Program-made: the position numbers and the translations under genes
Assembly: GCF_037975245.1 (NCBI RefSeq)
Contig: NC_092569.1
Location: 33,437,668-33,501,667 of the forward strand
Source of the DNA: Apostichopus japonicus
Lineage: Eukaryota > Echinodermata > Holothuroidea > Aspidochirotida > Stichopodidae
DNA length: 64,000 nucleotides
Reading direction: 5' to 3'
Shown here: one piece after another, positions 46,005 to 58,164 of the stretch
How the letters are laid out: the number at the start of each line of letters is the position of its first letter
Numbering within the stretch: the first letter of the stretch is position 1
The notes under the pieces: generated by a model
What the model saw: only the letters and a program-made list of their open reading frames with translations
What the model was told of the DNA's origin: nothing
Database searches by the model: none

Positions 46005-47465
46005 TGTGAGGGAATCTGTACGTTCCATGGCAAGTAGCCATGAGTCATTTCCGGCTCGAACAAAGGGTCCTTGTGTGTTACCCAATATAGCCAGCTGGGA
46101 ATAGCTCAGTTAGCGTGCACACTATATATTTCAAGACGAATCAACAAGCACGAATATTTTATCGAAAGTTTTAGTTCTAAGTAATAAACGAGCATGTGAT
46201 GCACTTGGACAATCACATTGTTGACACTTGGAGGTAAATATATCTTTCTTTAACTTGTTAAGTTCTTGTAGCACTGGAGTTATTCAGTGATCGTATATTT
46301 TACTTAATATTATCGACCATTTTCGTATCGGTAAGGCTTGGCTAGGGTACGCTATCCTACTGTACAGATTATGCCGGTATAGGGAAGTCCTATTCTAACG
46401 TTATGTTGAGTAGACATACTGTGGGTTACATATACTTATATTTAACTTGTTTTATTGAAGATGTATCTTTATAAATAATCTACAGGTTTTACTTAAGGGT
46501 CGATTTCATATTCATATTTTAAAGGAATGTATTATAGAGTATAGAGATAATTCTAGGAGCCAGTTACGTAAGAGGCTCACATACACGAGGTTGAGATTAT
46601 GTTCTGGGAGAGCGCCCTCTGTTTCAGCTAAGATGGCGGCGCCCATGTAACGTTAAATTTATAGTATTGTGTATGTATACAAGAATGAGGTTCATAACGT
46701 GTAGTTACCTAACGTAACATAGCAGCATAGCCTCACCATGTGCATCTATATTTCTAAGTGTTTTTTTTTTTTTTTTTTTTTTCATATATTATCAGTATTC
46801 TTTCCCTTATTTTACTTTTAACCATTTAGAGATATTTTCTCTTATCATATTTAAGGTCATGACTACCCACTTAAAGGGATAGTACAGATATAGCCTTAAA
46901 GTGATAGTATGCATAATAGTTAAGATATTTTCCTTCCCTTTGACCAAATTCAATGGTTTGTATTAATTTCGCCATGCACTATCCGAGTTAGTATTGTTTT
47001 ACTAAAATGTTATAACTTAAAGCAGTATATATGTTTGGTAGTTAAGCCGTATATGGACAATACCCTTTTGTTTAGTATTGAGTTGTTGTTATTGACAGAC
47101 GTGTCAGGGACGTAATAGTCGCAGCTACTTCTACTTTGTATTGTTATACGTTGGATTAATACCACTGCTAGTTAAGTTAAAGATGTCATAACGATGTCCG
47201 TGCATGTACACCTTTTTGGCCTTGGTTTTAGGTGACGTTAATATTTTACCTCTAGAGTGCGTATATACCGTATAGTTATTTTTCCTATTTTTCACTTTTA
47301 CTTACTTCTTCTCTTTGCAGTGTGTCAGGTGGTTTCTCTTGAGTCTTACCCACTGCCCTCTTGATTTTACCAATTATATATAATTTCATGTTTAAATACA
47401 TGGTGCCACCAGACCATTGGTGAAACACAAAATCCGTTGTTATTTCTGTCTACTACATCCTCACA
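46005..47465 (+). repeat. 3' LTR
   Basis: 1461 bp, TGTGAGGGAATC...CTCACA, followed by CATA and the right half of block W2 (ttcgacttaatatatg). Confidence 0.92.
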
Positions 47466-47941
47466 CATATTCGACTTAATATATGTTAATTCGTAAACAT
47501 ATGTGGTAACCTTTAGAAAATGAAAATATAGTAATTTAATCCAGTTTTGGTCAAAATACTGATAATTTGACATTTATTGTGTGAGATGTAAAGAACAATT
47601 ATTATCCTTTTCTTGTGGTTGAATCGCGAGTTTTTAATATCTAACTAACAATTCGAGATATAGAAGCTTCTTGGTAAAAAAAGCACATATTTATCCTGTA
47701 ATAATAATGACACTTACATTATATATAGATGTCGATATGTGACACACTAGATTGCATTACATAGATTATGGATCTTAAATGTGACCGACTGATGTACAAC
47801 GTAGTGTAATTGGACATCTGTACGTATGAGGGTCCCTCCTTGGGTAACGAATTCACGTACATTACTTATGTCACTCTCTCAGAAGGTCAGCAAGTATCTC
47901 CTTTATTTCGTGCACCCATTTTTCTGTTTCATTTTGGATCA
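47466..47941. repeat. Block W2, right part
   Basis: Continuation of W2 after the retrotransposon, homologous to 20326-20791 and 59428-59903. No gene. Confidence 0.8.
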
Positions 47942-48001
47942 ATGGCGAACTTCGAAGCAAATGTATTTTCGTCTTTGCAGTGTTGCTGCTTTTTAAGTCT
48001 C
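47942..48001 (+). pseudogene. Ruined signal-peptide exon of unit 2
   Basis: Homologous to 20792-20863 and 59904-59975. The ATG remains, but one base is lost after the second codon (MANFEANVF... instead of MAE-x-RSK), and about 20 bp including the end of the exon and its donor are deleted. The intron sequence ctctaaaatattaataaaatg follows directly. Confidence 0.8.
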
Positions 48002-49735
48002 TAAAATATTAATAAAATGAAATTAATTTCTTCAAAGTAAAATTGAATTGATTTATTTTACTTGTATACCTTTTTCACTGATTTACAATTTGGAATTCAG
48101 TATTTCATTAACTTCAGATTAAAAACTTACCCTTTTTTCTACACATAAAATATAACAACGGTCTACCTGCGCTGACTTACCTCGAGTATTTGTAGAAATA
48201 TTACGATTCGTGAGCTATCCGCTCTATTCAAATCTAACTTTTTTGAAACTTAGATATTTTTTGGGGGATGTTTTGCATTATCGAGCATTATTCTGCACAC
48301 AATTATCTCTCTGTATTACTTTGTTGCATTTATTATCTTGTCCTTATATTTTCTTATGTGGCCCAAATATTCGTACTGTCCATTCTGTATCATTGTTGAT
48401 ACACAATCATGAATTACATCGATGATTTTTTTGAGAATCAAACAAACACGTAAATGGAAAATCTACAACATAATTTAACTACGTAGTACATCTACCTTTT
48501 ACATGTCTTTTTAGAGACCAAACTACTTAAAATCAACACGAATCCCTTGGATTAGAACTTTAAACATACACAAAACACATACATAATGAAATGTCTTAAT
48601 GTATACCTTAAATATATCTCAAATACACACAATTCTGTTTTTAATACAACAAGTTTCTCGTCCATCTTGAGTGAAAGCCTAAACGGTCTGTAACGAGAGC
48701 ATAAGGGTTTCCAAACCCTACATATGATGAAGTATCCATTGACCTATGCTAAGAAAAATAACGTCATGATAACTTGTGAAATAATGATATGTTTATCAAG
48801 AAAATATAGCATGAAGTGTAAAGTCCGAACGTATAAAACAACTTACAATTTCAACAACGAAGTTATTTCTTCACAATGTTAATTTGTTTCGTCAAGTCAT
48901 AAAACTATTCATATTTTCCGAATACAACATTTATCTCTCCGTCAAAATGAACGCCCAACTATTATGATAAAATGGCAAAGTTCAGCCATTCTTTTAAAAA
49001 AAAAACATATATACATCGGGAAATGATAATTAAACTTTGAATAAGTTTAATATCTAAATTGCTGTTTTTAGAATGTTATACTGATATGATCAATCTGTTG
49101 GATTTAGTATTCCGCAAAAAATAATTTCTTATACACAGAAGTTTAATATGTCAAAATTAAAGTATTCACAGGTTTTTCGTGTACATAAATATAGCAGCTT
49201 TACGCAAATTAACTATTTTTTTTATTTTTTATAAACGAGCTAAGAAAACCTCAGTATTGTAACAGTTCATTAAAAGCAATCAAAACACTTTAAAATTGGC
49301 TTTTCACGAAATTGTTAATATGTTTAGTAATACAACTTATAACTGACGACAACTTGGATATTTGCTCGCTGGGCAGGTTTATGTAAATCATTACAGAATT
49401 AACGCACTAATGTAACACACTCTTCAATACAGGCAAGTACGTACGAATATATATATTGATCAGTTCATCAAAAAATAACCATGAGGAAATAGAATGTATC
49501 TTAAAATGATCAACAATTATTTTTTTGTCAAACATCTCCAAAACACCTTATATTGATTGAGGTAATTTGGCAACCAATATTTAAAAGCCAAGTATCACCG
49601 TTTTGTAGTAGCATTATAATGAAATATCGTCTCCATTAGTGTACAAAAAGTTTATCTTAATAATTCTGTAGTTCACATTGAAACTTTTTTTTTCATGACC
49701 AAGCAATGTCAATCTTAATATTCCTTCTTAAAATT
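48002..49735. repeat. Unit 2, remaining part of intron 1
   Basis: Homologous to the start of the FReD intron in units 1 and 3 (one copy of the duplicated segment). It ends abruptly at ttcttaaaatt, where sequence downstream of the gene begins. No exon. Confidence 0.75.
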
Positions 49736-52226
49736 AAGAGCAATTGTTAGATAACAAATAAACAACGTTGAAAGAGTGGAGAGATTATAACAAATGCCCT
49801 AATGTCTATATTTTCACTGACAGCAACCCATCCGCTCTTTTCAGCACCTACAGCAGTGACAATATGACTCGGATATTTCTGAAATACCATAGCTTTGTGT
49901 TCAGTTATGGATGCCAATTACTACAACGAGAAGAAAATGATATTTGAAATAATCTACGGTTGCTTTTCCCTTAATATGTCCAGGCAATGTCCAATAACCT
50001 AGAACAACTATAATAAATGATGAAAGAGATAAATAAAACTGACGTATTATCCTTATTCATATCGTCAGATAATTGCTGGCTTATTGACAGAATTGTTATC
50101 TTTCACAAATATTTTTGGTGATGTTTATACATGTATAATGCTTCGGTAGTTATTCTACTTCAAATCGGCTGAAATATAAAGAGAGACTGTGGATGCAACG
50201 CCTTCGCACCATTCAACTTCATGGGCCAACATTTTTTTAAGAGTTATACGTCGACGCTGAACAGCTACCATGGAAACCGTTACTCCCTAATTTTACGTGT
50301 GATCGCTACGTCATTGCCTGTCTTCTGGATTAAATAGTATGTTAAGTGACAAAGGCAATCAGATCAGTCGTAGTAACTACGCCAAAGGTTACCCGTTGTA
50401 TGCCTTTGATATGACACCTGACATGACTAGCGGAGGCGACTTTAATCTCCGAAAAAGGGTAATGTGCGTCTTGAAATGAAATTTAAGCACGCCCTGACCA
50501 GAAGCGTGAGTGTGTTTTTATACGCTGTATATGACGCTGAGGTAGTAGTGGTTACACTCGCAACGTATTCATAGATAATTAAACCTCTTTCCTGGAACCG
50601 TTATTAATACAAAACAATTAAATAAAAGGAGAACCGGGAAGTAATCGGGTGGCAATTATTGTTAGAGTAGAGCGAATATCATTGTATTTTACTCCTTTTG
50701 ACGTCTTATTTCTGGCATTTCAAATTGCCAGAATCATTTTAATAAGACTTGTGCGTGGTAATCAGGATTGAAGTATTCGTAAGCTAAAATGACGGTAGCT
50801 CTCATGAGACAATTGCGTATAGTCCTTTCATAGTCGAGACATTTTTTTCTTTATTGTTAAGGTGGTATTTGGAAAAAAAAAGATTCATTTCTCTCAATAA
50901 ATCCGGAGTTACGACTATACGCCCGAGAGGATTGTGCATTGCTATGGGGAATACCAGCCAGCTGTTATGGAGCTTTTATGTAGCCCTGTATTAAAATCCT
51001 TTTGTTGAGGGTCTTCCGTCGGAATTGGAGACAAACCTTGACCCATCTTACAAAAAGTTGATGATTTTATTCCATATCATGACGTCACATGTGAACGATC
51101 AACGCATAAATGATTGGTTTTCCAAAATAAATTCATCATAGAAATATAATGTTAATAGAAAGATGATCGTATGATATATTTCCATGAGATATATCCTTTT
51201 TTTTCATAACTGGCAAAGGAAACTAGAAACTAGTCTTACTTAAAAGCCCTAGAGACAAAACCCAGGTTTCACATTTGGCAAAACAGATGTATCCAGAGGA
51301 AGTCAAATTTATGCAGGACGCGTTTGCAGATGCTACCAAGGAACCATACGGATACCTATTCGTCGACCTAAGCCTTATACGACCACAGATTTTCGTCTTC
51401 GTACAAACACTTTCCACATGAGACCTATTATGCTTACGTACACAAGTGATCGAAGCAAAACAAAATATGATAAAACATAGACGCATAGTTCTAAAACTTC
51501 ATTTGTGAACTGAATCGCCACCATAGCACCAGCATCACGTCGCTTTAGAAACCATGCCCGTGAAATGATTTTTTTTTTTATCAAAATGCAATTTGGTCTA
51601 CTATGCGCAAATTCTTATTTTAATTATTAATTGTATTTCAATAATACACAACTCTCACAACATGAGGAATTATTATTTATGTCATACATAGACAAATGTA
51701 CCAAGTTGCTTATATTTTGCGCTTTTTCATGTATAAAGTCAGAGTATTTTGTGCTATTAAGTCTAACAATTAAGTATATGAACAATATGTTTAATAGTCC
51801 TATCAACGGAAAAAGCTATGAAGCTGTGAATTGAATCAATATGATTAGTTACACCAACATCCTATCATATATTTTATTTAAATAGGCCTATGCGACGTTA
51901 CGCTTTAACACTAACTCGAAAATTCTATGGACGAGTATTGAATCGCTTTATTAAGTACCGTACTTACTGATTAACCTGTATTGGGTAAACCAACACTGGT
52001 GACAAAATATGAGACCAGTCTGTAGCTTAACGAAACAGCTATTTACTAAACTTACCACGGTTAATCGGTATTATCGATTAAAACTACCACTCTCAAAACC
52101 ACGTACAAAGTAATGTGGTTATCCGGAAAATTGTAACAACAAATACAGCGTTCCGACTATGTAATCGAATTTTATAAATGATTAAATAAAAAATAAAGGA
52201 TATTGCTAACATATAGAAGAAAATAT
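49736..52226. repeat. Unit 2, downstream block V2
   Basis: Homologous to 32637-34590 and, after an internal deletion near 51590, to about 36117-36730. It joins the intron directly, so unit 2 has no FReD exons. Confidence 0.8.
51242..51480 (+). pseudogene. Coding remnant, second copy of the EPYGYxFxDL segment
   Basis: Frame SPRDKTQVSHLAKQMYPEEV, AFADATKEPYGYLFVDLS, with the following FRLRT-like part in a shifted frame. Parallel to 34142-34420, but the frame break is at another position, so the two copies decayed separately after duplication. Confidence 0.4.
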
Positions 52227-52239
52227 ATGTTTGAATAAT
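52227..52239 (+). repeat. Left target-site duplication of the LINE
   Basis: ATGTTTGAATAAT, repeated at 53210-53222. The single-copy form is present in W2 near 36729. Confidence 0.85.
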
Positions 52240-53209
52240 TTTTTTTTTTCCACTATATTTATTTACAATACCGTAACACACACATCCAGACAGTAATTAT
52301 GGTAATGAAATCATTTTAAAAAACAGTCATATATTGGTTAATAATAAAGTAATTTTCCAATATAATCTTTTAAATCACAGAACAATTTATGTGAAAGATT
52401 TCATTAAAAATGATGGCTCGGTAATTCCATATAACACGTTTCAAGCGAAAAAATATATTAGAAATTTTCCTTTTACTTCGTACTTTGGGATTATTCACGC
52501 CATTCCTAGTTATTGGAGGGGGTACCATGATTCTGTTTTGCTCCCAATGAGTGAAAATAACTTTAATATGTGCATGCGCACACATAAAATAACCAAAAAT
52601 GTTTATAATAAGCTAATTACCGGTCTCTGCACGCCCCCGTCGTCTATTATGAAGTGGCAAGCTATGAATTTTCCAGTGAAAATAGTTTGGAATAAGATTT
52701 TTAGGCTGCCTTATACAGCTGTGAATGACTCCAAAGTATCATATTTACAATTGCGTTTTCTACATCGTATTTTAGGCATAAATAGCTTGCTTTATAAAAT
52801 GAAAATGGTTAATTCTCCACTTTGTTCATTTTGCAGGAATGCCGATGAAACGCTTATACATTAGTTTTATAATTGTAGTCACGTTGAGCGATTCTGGGAG
52901 GCAGTGAATTCAAATTGCATTAAAACTAATTATTCTTTTAATTTGACCAACATTTGTTTTGGTGATTTTGGTGATATAGATAATCCTGTGAACTTTTTAA
53001 TTTTGCATGCTAAAAAGTACATTTATACTTGTAGGTTGGATAACAAAATCCCACATGTGCACGAATTTTATTTTAAGTTTCGCTTTCAACTTGACCTGCA
53101 CTATTTCATTTCTAAGCAAAACAACAATTTGTGTAACCTTAACAACTTCTATGATTTCTTTATGTAAGCTTCTTATGTAAGTCTTTTTGCTGATTCTTTT
53201 GTATTATGT
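52240..53209 (+). mobile_element. 5'-truncated LINE, RT C-terminal region
   Basis: Flanked by a 13-bp target duplication. Coding from about 52334 to 53167 in one frame with a TAG at 52862-52864 (ADETLIH, stop, FYNCSHVERFW). It contains a zinc-binding motif CSFC...H...C close to the C-terminus of LINE polyproteins (zf-RVT type) with the typical YLQLRFLHRIL and INSLLYKMKMV context, resembling L1/Tx1-clade elements. No poly-A tail; the reverse transcriptase core is missing. Confidence 0.75.
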
Positions 53210-55745
53210 ATGTTTGAATAATCGCTTATAGAATAGAGGGAGCTCTTCCAATTATATTTTGTTTAGAACTTTAACAGAACCATTTTCAATATCACATATT
53301 CCTAACGTATCCCAATCCCACTCATCACTGTACAACTTTATTATATACAAATGTGGCGTATACGACACTTGAAATCAAAAGATCTGTATTCACTTATATT
53401 TCATAGGTTATAGACAAATAAACATGAATATTCATTTATATATCCTAGTATCGGTGAAATCTATGTGTCCGGTGATAGGAATTCGCAAGCAGTATGAGAC
53501 GCCGAATATTTTGTTACCAAATTGCTACCCGTAATTCACAGTCATCTTTGTTGTGTTGAAGGATGGCATAACACAAACATAAGCAGGTGGAAATATTCTA
53601 AACGTTTTTGGAATGGTACTCATTTATATTGATCAAAAAAGTTTTCAGCAACCATAATAGTTAGGATTTTCATGCTACTCTGTAAAATAAAATAAAAATA
53701 AAGAAAGAATGGGAGAAAATGGTGAAGAACACGAGAGAAATTTAATAATATTCCGACTATGAATAATTACTGTCGAAGTTTCTTAAATATTGCTAGAAAT
53801 GTGTTTGAATAAACGCTCATCATTTACAAGTATGAGATGATGGCTCTCCTCCGTCATGTGTACCCTCCGGAGGCAAATAAAATCAGCTCTTCCAATTAAT
53901 AATGAAACGTACGCGTACTCATGTAGCCAAACTGTAGGGTGGATTATGTAGACCTGATGTTTTAAATTTCATCTCATGATAATATATAGAGTGCAAATTT
54001 TCAGAAACTCGTTTGTATACAGAGCATCTATTTTTATTCAACATGACACTTTAAATGACTTGATTTGATGTAATTTGTATAGTTTCCACAAATTTTATTC
54101 CTAATTGGGTTACTGATTCCTAACTTTTATACATTTTATGAATGCACATAACATTTTATTTATTATACTCACCATTTTCCTATTTATGAATTGTATTTTA
54201 TGCAATTTATACTGGAATAAACGAAACGAAACGAATGATTTTCTTCCAGTAAGTATAATTGTTGGATAAAGACCTTGATCAATGTCACATATTTTCCTCT
54301 TTACTTTTTTTTTCAGTTAAATGTGTTATTCTCTTCAATAACTAACTTCCATGGTGGGGAGAAGGTGGCTGGAGTACTTGGGTGGGGTGTGGTTTAAATA
54401 ATATTTGTTTGTTAACAACCTTGTGTGATATTACTCCGTCAGCTTGCATTAACAGTCATATCATTACAAAACAACATGCAGGTACACATCAATTTAGTGT
54501 AAGGTACAACAGAAAAACATCGCATGTGTCTTAAACGATGACTTAAGGTAGCTCTTTCGTCTTGATAATTATAGTCCAAGAAAAACAAAATGAGTGCTGA
54601 ATATGTTTTAATAGCTATTGCGGTTCTCAAGACGTTCATCAATAAAATTTGCTAAATCTCTGGAACGATCCTTACAAGTACAATTGCTGATGACATTGGC
54701 TCCACGGGGCAGGCCTAAAAGTCCATGTAAATCCATTGGTTTAACAATCTAATAACTCAACCAAGTGATTTCGCTTTAACTTCGTGTATGGCGTCAGAGA
54801 TTTCTGTGCTACTAATTAAGTATATTGAAGATATCTGTAATAGGCTCATCAACAAAACAAGCTATGAAGCTGAGGGCTGAATCAATGTGATTAGTTACAT
54901 CACCACCATATCATACTTTTTATTTCAATATGTGACTCCGCTCTCGCTTTAATACTTACACAACAAGTATCTGGACGATTGCTTTATAAAGTACTTACTT
55001 AGCCTTCATGGGTTACAAAACACTGGTGACAAACACTGAGAATAGTCTGCAGCTTAACGAAACAGCTACCTACTATACTAACCACGATGACCTCGTATTA
55101 GCGATTAAAAGTACAACTCTCAAGAACACCTGTGAATAACTCCAGTTTACTTAAAGTAAGGTCCGGGGGTAACTGGCGCTTTAATAACAAAATCTTAAAC
55201 AGCTCAGCTTGGTCATGGGAAACAAATGACTAAAATTGTTATCGCCGGTTTTTTCTTATGAATTAACGCCTAAACTGTACTTAATATGTCTGAACTAGTG
55301 AGACAATCTGTAATATAAAATGCGTCTAACGAATTAAATTATAAACAATAAAGAGTACTGGATATTTCTAAATAGAGAGTAAATGAGGAAGTTATTCGAC
55401 ACAATGATTGTCGTTGAGACCGCCTACTTCCTTGTTGTAATATTACAATTAGAGAAACTATAGACATATTTTGGTATCATTTTGAACAAATCCCCATGTA
55501 CAATACACCCATCATTAGATATCATTCAGTTTAAATACGGCATCTGTGTGGGTACAACCATTTGGTTGCTCCTTACTACCAGTTAACATTTTAATCCAGT
55601 GTCAAACATTTTGTCTGACACAGTAAAATTTAATGTGACCTCTTCTAGTTGGCTTATATAATACTTCACTATGATCCCCTGTGACCACATTCCGAATACA
55701 ATCCTGTAATCACAACTAGGTGATTTACGTCTACTCGGTCATATG
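53210..55745. repeat. Duplication unit 3, block W3 left part
   Basis: Homologous to W1/W2, but with about 1.5 kb extra (53850-55390) that resembles the end of block V (about 35041-36620). Includes a LINE 3' fragment. Starts with the right copy of the LINE target duplication (53210-53222). Confidence 0.7.
53990..54236 (+). mobile_element. LINE 3' end fragment with ACGAA tail
   Basis: Non-coding AT-rich stretch ending aataaacgaaacgaaacgaatg. A short tandem tail of this kind is typical of CR1/L2-like LINE 3' ends. No coding part. Confidence 0.4.
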
Positions 55746-55935
55746 AGCATAAAGACAGAGAAACAGGCAGAGGCGTAGCACTGTACTTTAACGATACGTA
55801 CAATATTCCATATGTAAATATTGATTTAATTTGTACAAAATGTGAACATCTTTTGCTGCAGGTTAAATCAGGTAACAGAAATACTTTCATTGTTGTGGTT
55901 TCTACCCCCCCCCCCGCCCTCGTTCAAACTGTACA

Positions 55936-56244
55936 TTGTTTATCGAAGAGTTTGAAAAACTATTAATTTATTTGCATGCAACCTTCAAATATAAGGATAC
56001 CTACATTATGGGGGCTGATTCATTAATAAACATCCCTCGGTGGAAGCATTTATTTTCTAATGCTAGTAATACTTCAATTAGTCATGAACTACAGGAATTT
56101 GGTTGGTTTGATATATTGACTTACACAAACGTTGAGGAGTGCTGTGACGCTTTCATTAATGTTGTAACTTCTTTAATACACAAGCATTGTCCTCTTAAAA
56201 AAATCGCGATCATAGCCAGGTTTGCTAAAATCTATCAAACGTAA
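55936..56244 (+). pseudogene. LINE endonuclease to RT linker remnant
   Basis: EEFEKLLIYLHATFKYKDTYIMG, then after a deletion SHELQEFGWFDILTYTNVEECCDAF...HKHCPLKK. The second part matches the region between endonuclease and RT in Jockey/CR1-type LINEs (ending CPLK). Confidence 0.65.
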
Positions 56245-56320
56245 AAATGCCTATTACGAAAATCTGTCAGTAATTTTTCTGATAGACGAAAGTTGAATAA
56301 TATTATCATAAAGGTTACAC

Positions 56321-57040
56321 GTGACAATTTTCGCCCCAAAAAATAGGTCTAACGTTAATAATGTCAAGAAAACATGGGGCGTGATCAATACTTTAATGAA
56401 GACAAAAAGTAATACATCAAATATTTGTCACATTATGACCGATGCGGGGAAAACTAGTGACTCCCAAGTCATTGCTAAAGCTTTTAATAATTATTTCATA
56501 AATGTTGGTCCAGCATTGGCCAGAAAAATAAGTAAAACTAACAATCCTAACTATTCGATGGTCCTCACTCCCACTGACCCTGATGAGGTTTGAAAGAAAA
56601 TTATTTCAATGCCAAGTGGGAATAGCCCGGGCATTGACCAGATTTCATACGATGTTTTAAAAGCAAGTGCTTATGCTATTGCAGGTGTTGTTGCCCATAA
56701 TTTTAATGTTTCTATAGAAACTGGTGTTTTTCCTGACAAGCTAAAAATTGCCAAGGTGATTCCAATATTAAAAGCAGGCGATCCGAGCTTAGTAAATAAT
56801 TGCAGGCCTATATTTGTACTTCCTGTTCTTTCTAAAGTATTGGAAAGATTAATGCATAACATAATTTCACATTTCCGTAGTAAATTCGACATTCTATGTA
56901 ATAATCACTATGGCTTCCGTAAGAAACACTCTACATTTATGACCCTTGCGAATGCTGTTAATAAGGTTACATATGCCCTTGATAATAAAATGTATTCTAT
57001 TGGTATATTTTTAGACTTGTCGAGGTTTTTGACACTGTAG
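56321..57040 (+). pseudogene. LINE reverse transcriptase N-terminal remnant
   Basis: Two adjacent frames (56321-56593 and 56609-57040) with a stop between them. Contains KTWGVINTLM, SQVIAKAFNNYFINVGPALA, GNSPGIDQISYDVLKA, NNCRPIFVLPVLSKVLERL and NNHYGFRKKHST. Frame is lost at FLDLSR just before the catalytic Asp region finishes. Confidence 0.75.
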
Positions 57041-57860
57041 ATCATTGTGTATTATTACATAAATTGCACACGTTTGGCCTAAAACGCAGATTTACAACTG
57101 GATCTCTAGTTATTTAAAAACTCGCACTCAGTATGTGAACATTAACTCCACAAGTTCTAGTCTACAAACAGTAATTCATGGTGTCCCCATGGATGTATAC
57201 TTCTTCCCCTGTTCTTCATTATCTATATGAATGAAATCAGTGCTTCTTCTGACAAATTAAATTGTACAATGTTTGCTGATGATACTACTATTCTCTATGA
57301 TCATAAAGACCTATCAATAGAGGCAATAGTATTAACAGGAGAGTGACATGTACCAAATGTTTAGAAGTTACTATTCAAGAGAATCTATATTGGACATGGC
57401 ATATCAATAATTTATGTAACAAAGTAGCAATATCTGTACCGTATTATCAATACATTTAAAGATGTACTTGATTATAAAGTTCTTCTATTCTTGTATAATG
57501 CACTGATCGTGTCGGTTATTTCTTATGCTAATATTGTATGGGGTTCGGGTAACAGTTATACTAATACAAATGTACATAAACTTCGGAAAAGGGGTTGTAT
57601 GTATTATGTGCAATGCATGTTTTATTAACCATACGCAACCCCTGTTTTAAAAACTAGATGTAATGACCATCAATGGTGTATTCCTGTATCGCCTTGTAAA
57701 TAGTCTTCTACTTGATACAATAAGTAGCTGCATACAAAATAATTTTGAAATTCATAACGATGATACAAACAGTGCTGCTTTTATTCGTAATATCATCTAT
57801 TTGACTAGTATTAGTCTCTGGAATTCATTGCATTACAGTAAATATCTTTAAGAAGAATCT
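57041..57860 (+). pseudogene. LINE reverse transcriptase C-terminal remnant
   Basis: Fragmented frames: MFADDTTILYDH (catalytic YADD-type box), a shortened thumb, and VSVISYANIVWGS, typical of the RT C-terminus. Too damaged to encode an enzyme. Confidence 0.65.
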
Positions 57861-58164
57861 TAAACTCCACCTTACTCAAGCATGATTACTCATGTGTGTA
57901 ATACTTAGTCTACTCGTCTCTTTTAACCTTGATTTGTTGCTTATTCCCTCCCCTACCTAATAAGGTTTTTTTTGTTTTTCTTCTAGCATGGTGTCCAGAC
58001 TTTGAATAAGTTCTCCTTAGAACTTTCTTTCCAGTCTCCGTTTATCTCAGTGTACACGTATTGTTTATTTTGTAATCCTTGATTTGTTCTTATATTTATT
58101 TCATATACTGATATATATTATTTTGTATATGGTTTGCAATGTGATAATAAATAAATGATTGATA

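Larger units (their letters stand above)
39086..47465 (+). mobile_element. Ty3/gypsy-like LTR retrotransposon, nearly full length
   Basis: 8380 bp with TGTGAG...CTCACA ends and a CATA target duplication (39082-39085 and 47466-47469). The uninterrupted site is seen in unit 3 near 59427-59440 (gttccatattcgac). Order: 5' LTR, primer-binding region, gag, protease, RT, RNase H, integrase, purine tract, 3' LTR. Three clear lesions (gag stop at 41133, integrase frameshift near 44467, integrase stop at 44587) make this copy non-autonomous. The similar LTRs suggest a relatively recent insertion. Confidence 0.95.
55749..58160 (+). mobile_element. Decayed LINE with endonuclease and RT remnants
   Basis: Inserted in block W3: the sister sequence at about 19055-19080 is continuous across the site. 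The endonuclease remnant starts GRGVALYFNDTYNIPY. A C-run (about 55906-55917) and a deletion remove the centre (YIMGADSLIN where a GDFN motif is expected). RT remnants: SGNSPGIDQISYDVLK, FPDKLKIAKVIPILKAGD, HYGFRKKHST, FLDLSRF (frame broken at the first catalytic box) and FADDTTIL (second box intact). Ends with aataaataaatgattgataa. Many stops and frameshifts; Jockey/CR1-like by appearance. Confidence 0.8.
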
